Source of the DNA: Dendrocalamus latiflorus
Lineage: Eukaryota; Streptophyta; Magnoliopsida; Poales; Poaceae
Length of the DNA stretch: 64,000 nt
NCBI GenBank assembly: GCA_017311315.1
Contig: CM029620.1
Span: 935,787-999,786 of the forward strand
Reading direction: 5' to 3'
The position numbers and the translations under genes were made by a program. Shown one piece after another: positions 55,695-64,000 of this stretch. The notes under the pieces are model-generated. The model ran no database searches, was not told the DNA's origin, and saw nothing but the letters and a program-made list of their open reading frames with translations. Each line of letters opens with the position of its first letter. Position 1 is the stretch's first letter.

Positions 55695-57096
55695 AACCCG
55701 AAGTCGCCGAAGAGTTTGTCGAACCACAGCAAGAGGGACCAATCAATGCACAAGAAGGCAAGTCTCCTTTGATCATCTTGAACCCATGATTTGAAATGTT
55801 TTCAAATTATTTTAAATTATGTGCATTGCTATTTACATAAAGTATTAGTTCAAATCTTTAGGAATTAGCTACTCCAACTTTGTTATGCCCTCATTTGACA
55901 TTGATTGCCATGTACCTTTGTCACCCTAGAACTTCCTTTGTCTCAATAATGAGATTAATATTAATCTTTGTGAATATTAGAATGGTAGTGAAATGCTTAG
56001 TCATGCTATTTAATATATTTAAACTCTTGCAAATGGGAAGTTAAGATTTATTGAGAAAACCTTGTGTTTATGAAATTAGTGGTAATTGTAGTTGCCACTG
56101 TGCTTTCAAAATAAAAATAACAATGTGAAAGTTGGTTTAGATTAGGGTGGATGGTTGGTTTGGTTTGGTGCAGTTAGCACGAGATCTTGTTAAGTGTATG
56201 TTCCACCCTAGTCAATTAAGGACCGACGCTTGTGTTTGTCCAGACTGAGCATTAACCGTACAACCACAAGTTTATATGGGTACGATCTAGCTGACTAACT
56301 TATGATAGTCTAGTTTAGGTGCCACCAGTGGAAAGTGGGTGCCAGGGATGGACTGGTTATTCACAGTGAGGGACAGGGATTTACTGTACTCATATGGCGC
56401 AAGAGGGGGCTTCGGTTCGGGCAGTTAGCCTACCTGCGGTGAAACCTCAGCGGGTGGTATCTAGCTAGATTAGAGTAAGGTAAAGGCTTTGTGATATTTT
56501 ATCTGGGTCTCATACCAAAGGAAGCGTGCTGACCTTTTAGGATAATTTATCTCTTGTGGGTAAAGTTGTACAATCTCTGTAGAGTGTAAAACTATTCGAA
56601 TAGCCGTGCCCACGGTCAAGGGCGGGCAAGGAATGCATGCACATGGTAGATTTCTGGTTTTGTTTTAAAATCAAAAGTTTTGTATTCCGAGAGTGGAGGG
56701 AACTCTTGGAAGGGTATCCTGGCAGTTGGAGCCAGCGAGGGTGGATGGAACCCGCAGTTTTAAACTTGATCAATTGTAATTGGTTAGCTAGTGTTGGTGG
56801 ATAGAGCCTTCACTAGAGAATAATTGTTAGTTCTGTTAAAATCATTTACTTTATTAAACTGACGTCTTCGAAAATAATTAGTAGTAATTGAAATTTTAAA
56901 ATATTGCTTTATGCAAAAGAACCATATAGCCTCCCTTTGTCAAGCCTTGCATCTATGCATTTTTCCCAAGACTTGCGGAGTACTTTATGTACTCATATGC
57001 TACACTAAAAAATAATATTCAGAAGAGTATGAAGCTCAAGAAGGTGACTACGACTTCTTCGCGGGTGGATTCGACGAAGGATTCCAGGAGTTCTAG
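55695..57096 (+). other. Acidic reading frame in the LTR, split by splice-like borders
   Basis: The block 55695-55757 lies between an acceptor-like GCGCGTAG and a GC donor-like GAAG|GCAAGT and encodes an acidic stretch (VAEEFVEPQQEGP). The block 57023-57096 follows an acceptor-like ATATTCAG and encodes YEAQEGDYDFFAGGFDEGF, then a TAG. Their phases match across the 1.27-kb gap. In the 3' LTR both blocks (62180-62242, 63494-63567) keep the same length and open frame. No in-frame ATG is visible upstream, so it may be the remnant of a longer spliced reading frame or a leader-exon artefact. Confidence 0.4.
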
Positions 57097-57362
57097 GTCG
57101 CGCTTCCCCAGTCAATTGCCTGTGGCGTATTGATGGGTCTTCACCGAGTTTATCTTTTGCTTCCGCTGTGTTTCGTGTGTGCGAGGTCTTGAAACCTCAA
57201 TTGTAATAATGAGACCTTTCGGTCTGTACTCTTTAATATTGTAATAAAGCGTTGCTGGTTATGTATTCATTTCTGTTTAACTGTGTGCACTAGCTTTGAT
57301 CTGGGACTAGTGCAGTAATACACAGAGGATCCGGGTTCGAAAATCCGGGTGCCCGACAGAGA

Positions 57363-57374
57363 TGGTATCAGAGC
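57363..57374 (+). other. Primer-binding site (initiator tRNA-Met) of the gag-only element
   Basis: TGGTATCAGAGC, four bases after the LTR end. Confidence 0.93.
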
Positions 57375-59297
57375 TAATTTGACTGTAGGACGTGACCTAG
57401 TTAGAATGGTCGTTAAAAGAAGAACTTCAAAATTTATTTTATAAAATAAAAATTTAATATTGTGCTATCCTTGTCTTTTCTTGTCTTTCTATCCTTACCT
57501 TCGTCATGGTATTCTTCCTTATCTATCTGCTTATTTCCTTTTTGGAATGGTAATTGTATCCCCTTCCCTCTGTAATTTCTATAGATGGATCGATGAGGTT
57601 ACGTCTAAAAAGCACTTGGAGAATCTTTGGAGACCTAGAGTATATGGAAGACAACAAATTTATGGAAAGTACTCTTGTCGGGAAAGCCATCATAATTAGT
57701 GCATGTCAAGATAAGTAATTTGGAGAATTGTTGCTAGAGAGATATATCTTGGATTTATAATTGACAAGATTGAATAATATTCGAGTGAATTGAGAAAAAC
57801 AAAGGTATATTTGTAGATACCAATTGATTATGAATAAATGTGAAGAAAGTAATACTTGTGGATTGAATAGATCATGGAGAATGAGTACAGTAGTAAGCTT
57901 GGTGGAACTAATTAAATCATGGGAAGTGTCTAAATTTGATACCTTGGATTTATTATCTAGGATTGAAAGGAGCAATTGGATGCAAAACAAGATTTTTGTT
58001 GAAGGGATTATTTGTGATTATTGGAGAATTAGTATTAAGAGATTGATCCAGTAAAGAGAGGGATTAAAAGATTAAGAAGTTGAATTGTCATAAACAATTC
58101 ATGATATCAATTTTGGATGATTTGGTTGAATCATGAAGAGTAGATGAATTTTGTGGAGTTAATTGATTATCAGAGTTTGGTGGACCTATTGATGATAAGT
58201 GGATACTAGTGGAATTCTATAAGATAATACACTTGGATATCTTGGTGGATTAATTTTATCATTGCAAGTGGACTTTGATATGTCAATTTGAATTGGTGGA
58301 TTTAATAGATCAATGTTAGATAATTGGATTTTAACTAATGGGATTAACTAGGTCATTTAAGGATGTTCGACCTGGAGGATTTAAATTAATTGTGGGAGAT
58401 AGATTGTTCAATAAGAATTAGTTGAGAGATTGTCCGATAAGAATTAATTGTGGTATTTGAACTCATTCAAATTTGGTGGAACCAAAATGATGATTATCAA
58501 GAGATTGGTTTTGGTGGACTAATGGATATTAAATTATTGCTTAGATGATCTTAAAACTTATTGAAGGTTGAATTAATATTATTTGATCAGAGTTATGGAT
58601 CTGTTGGATTAGATCATGATCATAAAACAATTGGTGGAAATCATGGATTACAATGTTATTGGATTATTGGATTCTTGTTAGAAAAATTTCTATGGTTGGT
58701 GGTCGATCCAAATTAGAGCAGAGAATAAAAGTTTAAGAGATTATTTGCTGAAATCAATAAGGTGCATTTGTGGTATATGATTTTGGAATCAAGAATTTTT
58801 GAAGAGTTGAAATAATTATGTCTTTCTCGGATGAACACTTGCGGAAGTTAAGCCCTATTTGGTGGAATTCTGAATTAATCGTTATGATGAGGGCAAATGA
58901 AGTTAATCCAAAGCTTGCAGGCGACTAAAGATGTACCACTCCAATTTGTTGTTGTCTTCTGTATTTCTCAGTTAAAGGAATACTTCAGAGTACCAAAGAA
59001 CAAGTTAGAATCATGAAGAAGCGAGGACTAGTTCTTTAGTTGTAGTACCCAAGTAAAGTCTTACGATTTTAGAACGCTTATATATTACTTATTTGTGTGC
59101 TAGATGGACTGTACCAAGCCTAAGTGCACTGTGGTACAACCATTCTTAAAACTATGTTGATTTCAATAAAAGTTCTTTTGCTGAAGTTGATTGCTTGCTT
59201 CTTCCTTGTGTGTTGGCTTGGGATGTGACTTAGTCTCCCTCAATCTCTTACCTTTGCTAATTCCCTCTTACCTTATGCTAACCTAAAACCGCTTCAG
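57375..59297 (+). other. Long untranslated leader of the gag-only element
   Basis: AT-rich, 1.9 kb, no coding frame. It is rich in loosely repeated phrases such as TTGGTGGA, GATTGG and AATTAATTG, especially at 57890-58760. A long leader before gag could hold packaging signals, but nothing specific is recognisable. Confidence 0.6.
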
Positions 59298-60494
59298 ATG
59301 GTGAACACAAGGAGCAACCCTGACAACAGCCGTGATGCCAACCCTCAGTCAGAGAACAACATTCCGCCACCCCCTCCTCAAGCCCCCATCTTGGAGCAAA
59401 TGATGGCCATGCAACTGCAGCTTCTCCAGGCCCTAGCTCAAAACCAGGTGCAGCAAGCTCCGCAGGCACCCAACCAAGCTCCTCAGTCTAAGATGGGAGA
59501 ATTTATGAGGACAAGGCCTCCTACTTTTGCTGGATCCGTAGATCCCATGGAGGCAGATGATTGGATTAAGGATGTGGAGAGGAAGTTGGTCCTAGCCCAG
59601 TGCAATGACAATGAAAAGGTGTTGTATGCGGCTCACCAACTCAAAGGGATCGCTGCTAACTGGTGGGAAAATTACCGCGCCGCTCATCAAAATGCACAAG
59701 CTATCACATGGGATGAATTTGTGGAGGCATTCCGCACTGCGCATATTCCTACGGGAATAATGGACATGAAGAAAAGAGAATTCTACCAACTGCAGCAAGG
59801 AAACCTCAGCGTTTCCGAATACCTGAACAAGTTCACCCAACTGTACCGGTATGTATCCGAAGAGATCACATCAGAGGCAACAAAGATTTGGTGGTTCATG
59901 CAGGGACTTGATCCCAACCTCAAGGTGCAATTGGTGTCCAAAGATTTTCCGACATTTCAGCACATGATAAATAAGGCCCTTGTCCAGGAAGATGCTCAAT
60001 ATCAATTGCAGGACTCTCGTAAGAGAAAGATGGCTTTTCAGACACAGAGTAATGCAAGCAGTTCAAGGCCTCGAGTAAATCCACCCCAGTTCAACAAAGC
60101 TCCAGCAGCAACAGATGCACCAGGAACTCCAGGATCTGCGCCTCGTTCAGAGATGCAAGAACCCCGCATCTTCACCGGAGTTCGACCTCAGAAAAGCAAC
60201 ACCTCAGCCGCAGGAGTGCAATGTTTTCGATGTCACGAGATGGGGCATTATGCAAGCAATTGCCCACAGAAGCCTCAGGTCACCACTCCAATTCGTTTCA
60301 ACTTGGGAAATACACCAGCGCGAACTCCAGTTGTAGGACAAGGACGGGGAGTATCTCCAACTGCAGGAAAAGCTCCAAGAACTCCGCAATCACAAGAAAG
60401 AGGACAAGTTAACCACATCACCGCAAAAGGTGCCCCAGGGGCAGCAATCATGCTTGGTAAGTTTCAATTTGGTTCAAAGCAAGAAGCAGCTTGA
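59298..60494 (+). CDS. Gag polyprotein, 398 codons, Ty3/gypsy
   Basis: The ATG at 59298 opens an intact frame to TGA at 60492. The N-terminus is Pro/Gln-rich (residues 20-60). A Retrotrans_gag (PF03732) domain spans about 70-230: RTRPPTFAGSVDPMEADDWI, KVLYAAHQLKGIAANWWENY, ITWDEFVEAFRTAHIP, KKREFYQLQQGNLSVSEYLN and IWWFMQGLDPNLK. A CCHC zinc knuckle, CFRCHEMGHYASNC, lies at about 311-324, followed by a basic, Thr/Pro-rich tail. Gag forms the particle and binds RNA. The frame has no break although the LTRs have diverged by about 1.6%, which hints that it stayed functional. No protease or RT follows. The WENYRAAH and zinc-knuckle layout fit the chromovirus/Tekay side of gypsy. Confidence 0.92.
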   Translation: MVNTRSNPDNSRDANPQSENNIPPPPPQAPILEQMMAMQLQLLQALAQNQVQQAPQAPNQAPQSKMGEFMRTRPPTFAGSVDPMEADDWIKDVERKLVLAQCNDNEKVLYAAHQLKGIAANWWENYRAAHQNAQAITWDEFVEAFRTAHIPTGIMDMKKREFYQLQQGNLSVSEYLNKFTQLYRYVSEEITSEATKIWWFMQGLDPNLKVQLVSKDFPTFQHMINKALVQEDAQYQLQDSRKRKMAFQTQSNASSSRPRVNPPQFNKAPAATDAPGTPGSAPRSEMQEPRIFTGVRPQKSNTSAAGVQCFRCHEMGHYASNCPQKPQVTTPIRFNLGNTPARTPVVGQGRGVSPTAGKAPRTPQSQERGQVNHITAKGAPGAAIMLGKFQFGSKQEAA

Positions 60495-60578
60495 GAACAC
60501 AGCAAGGAACCAAGAGCTGCGTTTTCCTCTCCTATCTTTTTCCTAGTCCGTCCGAATCTCGGGGACGAGATTCTTTCT

Positions 60579-60585
60579 AAGGGGG
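60579..60585 (+). other. Polypurine tract of the gag-only element
   Basis: AAGGGGG with TAGATT before the TG of the 3' LTR (60592). It would prime plus-strand DNA synthesis. Confidence 0.75.
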
Positions 60586-60591
60586 TAGATT

Positions 60592-63500
60592 TGTAACATT
60601 CTAATTTTTAGAGCCTTTTTGAAGCTTTTAAAATAAAATTCGCCATTTGAATTTTTCCGGAATTAATTAAAGCTTAATTGGAATTTTTATTAAATAAAAA
60701 TATTTAATATGATTAAATTAAATATTAATATTTGTCAAAAATATTTTATTTGTGTTCCTTGTGTCACAAGGAATTTTTCCATATTTTCTTGAATTTGTCG
60801 GAGTTTGTTTGAGCTCAATTTGAAAAAAAAGAGGAGAGAGAATGAACAGTCCGTCTTCTCCGCGCGGCAGAGCTTCGATCGATCTCCTGTACGTGCAGTT
60901 CCTTCCGATTTTCTCTCTCTTCATAACTTCCAATCCGGATCTTATCTCAATGTCTTCCCAAAAGGAAAGTTGTGCCAAATCCCGCAAGGAATCCATCCCA
61001 ATTGACCTCTTTCCATTTCATTCATCCGTTTGCCTTTTATCTCCTATTTTCCAAATCGGACTCTAAACCGAAATCCGCGAATTGGAGTCGGTTTCTACCC
61101 CTTCCAAGCCTATAAATAGGACCCCTTGGCTTCTCTAAACCCATCCCAAGCCGTGGCAAGTCCCATCAAAGGTCAGGACACCGTCGGCATCGAGGCCCTT
61201 CGGTCTCGAATTTGCTCGTCACGTCTCGAGCTATTCGGTGAGTTTTTCCGTGATCCTTTCGCGTCACATTGTGCCATCTACCTTCTTGCCAAGTTAATTT
61301 GGTTTTGGTGCAGCCAATCTCCCGGAATCGAGTTTTCCCCAATCTAGGTCAAGAGCGCTTCTCGACGTCGATTCGTCATCTCCGGTAAGCTTCAGCCCTT
61401 GTCGTAATTTTTCTTAGACTTGCCTCATCGCGTTCTACGCCGTGCACACTCCCTTTTACCCAAAAAGCCTCCACAAATTTTCGCCTCCGAACCTCGCCAT
61501 GGCCGTCAATGGCATCTTGTGTCCCCCATCTACCCGGTGATGTTTCCACCAATCCGTTCGCGTCACTTTGTGCCAAACCATCCCAGGTAGCTACCCTTCA
61601 AGTGGTTTTAGATTTCGTTCACCGAGCACCAAGATATTAAGTTTTTCCTTTACCCTTCCCGACGTCGTTCAAACGTAGATTGCGCCGTCTCCGATGGGTT
61701 TCTGGCCGAGCCGATAATTTTCCTAGCTTCACCAAGCCGCGTTCTAGCCCATGCTCACCCTACTTCTCCATGTCCTATGCCCGGGTTTTATTCCTCTCTT
61801 CTACCCATGTCGTTGTAGCCGCCCGTGCCGTCACCGTACTCCGTTTGGCGTGCCGTCGCTTCCTATGTGTGCCTTAGGTCCCTAGTAACCCATTTTGCTA
61901 GTTAGATTCATCTCTTATGCCTCCTCTCGCCAGCGCTAGCCTTCTCGCCAAAAGTACCGTTCTCGGATGAACAGTAACATCTGTGAATTTCCAGCATTTT
62001 CTCGCCCCGGCAAACTTTAGATCGCTCGTTCTCCTTCGTCCGAACTCCGATCGACCCGATTCTTCTTCCTAAATTCATATAAAATTGAGTTCTATCTTTT
62101 GGTTCTGGTTTTGCAGTTTTTGGAGTTCATTTGAATTTTATTTGAATTTATTTTGTTTGTTTTGTCGTTTCGCGCGTAGAACCCGAAGTCGCCGAAGAGT
62201 TTGTCGAACCACAGCAAGAGGGACCAATCAGTGCACAAGAAGGCAAGTCTCCTTTGATCATCTTGAACCCATGATTTGAAATGTTTTCAAATTATTTTAA
62301 ATTATGTGCATTGCTATTTACATAAAGTATTAGTTCAAATCTTTAGGAATTAGCTACTCCAACTTTGTTATGCCCTCATTTGACATTGATTGCCATGTAC
62401 CTTTGTCACCCTAGAACTTCCTTTGTCTCAATAATGAGATTAATATTAATCTTTGTGAATATTAGAATGGTAGTGAAATGCTTAGTCATGCTATTTAATA
62501 TATTTAAACTCTTGCAAATGGGAAGTTAAGATTTATTGAGAAAACCTTGTGTTTATGAAATTAGTGGTAATTGTAGTTGCCACTGTGCTTTCAAAATAAA
62601 AATAACAATGTGAAAGTTGGTTTAGATTTGGGTGGATGGTTGGTTTGGTTTGGTGCAGTTAGCACGAGATCTTGTTAAGTGTATGTTCCACCCTAGTCAA
62701 TTAAGGACCGACGCTTGTGTTTGTCCAGACTGAGCATTAACCGTACAACCACAAGTCTATATGGGTACGACCTAGCTGACTAACTTATGATAGTCTAGTT
62801 TAGGTGCCACCAGTGGAAAGTGGGTGCCAGGGATGGACTGGCTATTCACAGTGAGGGACAGGGATTTACTGTACTCATATGGCGCAAGAGGGGGCTTCGG
62901 TTCGGGCAGTTAGCCTACCTGCGGTGAAACCTCAGCTAGATTAGAGTAAGGTAAATGCTTTGTGATATTTTATCTGGGTCTCATGCCAAAGGAAGCGTGC
63001 TGACCTTTTAGGATAATTTATCTCTTGTGGGTAAAGTTGTACAATCTCTGCAGAGTGTAAAACTATTCGAATAGCCGTGCCCACGGTCAAGGGCGGGCAA
63101 GGAATGCATGCACATGGTAGATTTCTGGTTTTGTTTTAAAATCAAAAGTTTTGTATTCCGAGAGTGGAGGGAACTCTTGGAAGGGTATCCTGGCAGTTGG
63201 AGCCAGCGAGGGTGGATGGAACTCGCAGTTTTAAACTTGACCAATTGTAATTGGTTAGCTAGTGTTGGTGGATAGAGCCTTCACTAGAGAATAATTGTTA
63301 GTTCTGTTAAAATCATTTACTTTATTAAACTGACGTCTTCGAAAATAATTAGTAGTAATTGAAATTTTAAAATATTGCTTTATGCAAAAGAACCATATAG
63401 CCTCCCTTTGTCAAGCCTTGCATCTATGCATTTTTCCCAAGACTTGCGGAGTACTTTATGTACTCACATGCTACACTCAAAAATAATATTCAGAAGAGTA

Positions 63501-63829
63501 TGAAGCTCAAGAAGGCGACTATGACTTCTTCGCGGGTGGATTCAACGAAGGATTCCAGGAGTTCTAGGTCGCGCTTCCCCAGTCAATTGCCTGTGGCGTA
63601 TTGATGGGTCTTCACCGAGTTTATCTTTTGCTTCCGCTGTGTTTCGTGTGTGCGAGGTCTTGAAACCTCAATTGTAATAATGAGACCTTTCGGTCTGTAC
63701 TCTTTAATATTGTAATAAAGCGTTGCTGGTTATGTATTCATTTCTGTTTAACTGTGTGCACTAGCTTTGATCTGGGACTAGTGCAGTAATACACAGAGGG
63801 TCCGGGTTCGGAAATCCGGGGGCCCGACA
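60592..63829 (+). repeat. 3' LTR of the gag-only element (3,238 bp)
   Basis: Starts TGTAACATTC after the polypurine tract and ends CCCGACA before the GAGAC target duplication. Relative to the 5' LTR it lacks about 19 bp near 60850 and 14 bp near 62935. Confidence 0.95.
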
Positions 63830-63834
63830 GAGAC

Positions 63835-64000
63835 CATGGGTAGCGCGGGAAGGCCACCGTGGAGGGAGAAGCTCGGGCGACGAGGAGCTCAGCCAGTCGT
63901 TGGAGCAGGTTCAGGGCACCGAGGGGACGCTCCCAGAGCGAGGAATCGGTTGGAGGAGCCTCCAGGAGCAATGGCGACCGTGGAGGCGACGACAGCCGAT
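63835..64000 (-). mobile_element. Continuation of the minus-strand gypsy LTR relic
   Basis: GC-rich DNA directly after the GAGAC target duplication, in character with 53700-54083 on the other side of the gag-only element. It runs off the window. Confidence 0.5.

Larger units (their letters stand above)
54084..57358 (+). repeat. 5' LTR of the gag-only element (3,275 bp)
   Basis: TG...CA ends. TATA box at 54626-54633. Splice-like sites downstream of it: donors at 54749-54750 (TTCG|GTGAGT), 54899-54900 (CTCCG|GTAAGC) and a GC donor at 55758; acceptors after TTTGGTGCAG (54830), GCGCGTAG (55694) and AATATTCAG (57022). It contains a 28-bp perfect palindrome at 54336-54363 not present in the 3' LTR. 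Confidence 0.95.
54084..63829 (+). mobile_element. Complete gag-only LTR retrotransposon (TR-GAG type, Ty3/gypsy)
   Basis: Two long LTRs (54084-57358, 60592-63829) begin TGTAACAT and end CCCGACA. They are flanked by a 5-bp duplication GAGAC (54079-54083 and 63830-63834). A primer-binding site for initiator Met tRNA (57363) and a polypurine tract (60579-60585) are in place. The only gene is gag (59298-60494); between its stop and the polypurine tract there are 84 bp, so protease, RT, RNase H and integrase are absent. The LTRs differ by about 50 substitutions over 3.24 kb (counted by eye, about 1.6%) plus a few small deletions. Such elements must borrow pol from a relative. It was inserted into an older minus-strand LTR of a related family. 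Confidence 0.95.

Overview
This window looks like repeat-rich, intergenic-type nuclear DNA of a plant, most likely a grass (Poaceae). The evidence is stacked LTR retrotransposons of plant lineages (a Sirevirus-like Ty1/copia element, chromovirus/Tekay-like, Tat-like and other Ty3/gypsy elements), a CACTA transposon, PIF/Harbinger remnants, a Tourist-like MITE, short GT-AG introns, and one intronless host gene, an EXO70-family exocyst subunit (45613-47319, minus strand). I see no rRNA, tRNA, CRISPR or prokaryotic features. Species cannot be fixed from the sequence alone.

Layout. 1-1734: decayed PIF/Harbinger transposase on the minus strand, in a partial head-to-tail tandem duplication (1144-bp period). 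1735-3593: minus-strand chromovirus relic with an internal deletion fusing RT to integrase. 3594-6087: two diverged LTR 3' portions in inverted orientation. 6169-6490: an old diverged copy of the EXO70 3' flank. 6634-8925: 3' end and LTR of a Ty1/copia relic, whose last bases (15965-15987) are cut off by a CACTA transposon (8926-15961, TSD AGT) carrying a dead Transposase_24-type gene. 15988-17342: non-coding DNA equivalent to the EXO70 3' flank.

The central puzzle is a 7,272-bp segment (10071-17342) present a second time, with no net length change and about 0.2% difference by eye, at 26308-33327 plus 45362-45613. Between the copies lies an 8.97-kb internal piece of a Tat-lineage gypsy element (17343-26307) that shows no LTR ends. 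It holds a broken pol, a 52-bp tandem array, an antisense multi-exon gene and a 67-bp tandem array. The second copy is interrupted by a 12-kb Sirevirus-like element (33328-45356, minus strand, TSD ATCTT). The right edge of the duplication falls inside the EXO70 stop codon.

Right part. EXO70 has a Tourist-like MITE about 11 bp upstream of its TATA box. 47775-50000 is non-coding. 50007-51063 is a truncated Ty1/copia LTR, primer-binding site and gag start. 51064-54083 is a minus-strand gypsy LTR relic that resumes at 63835-64000, because a complete 9.75-kb gag-only LTR retrotransposon (54084-63829, TSD GAGAC, about 3.2-kb LTRs, iMet primer-binding site, no pol) was inserted into it. The LTRs of that element contain splice-like signals bordering a short conserved acidic reading frame.

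The only plausible host gene is EXO70. The rest is nested mobile DNA from which a relative insertion order can be read: copia relic before CACTA before segment duplication before Sirevirus insertion, and minus-strand gypsy LTR before the gag-only element.
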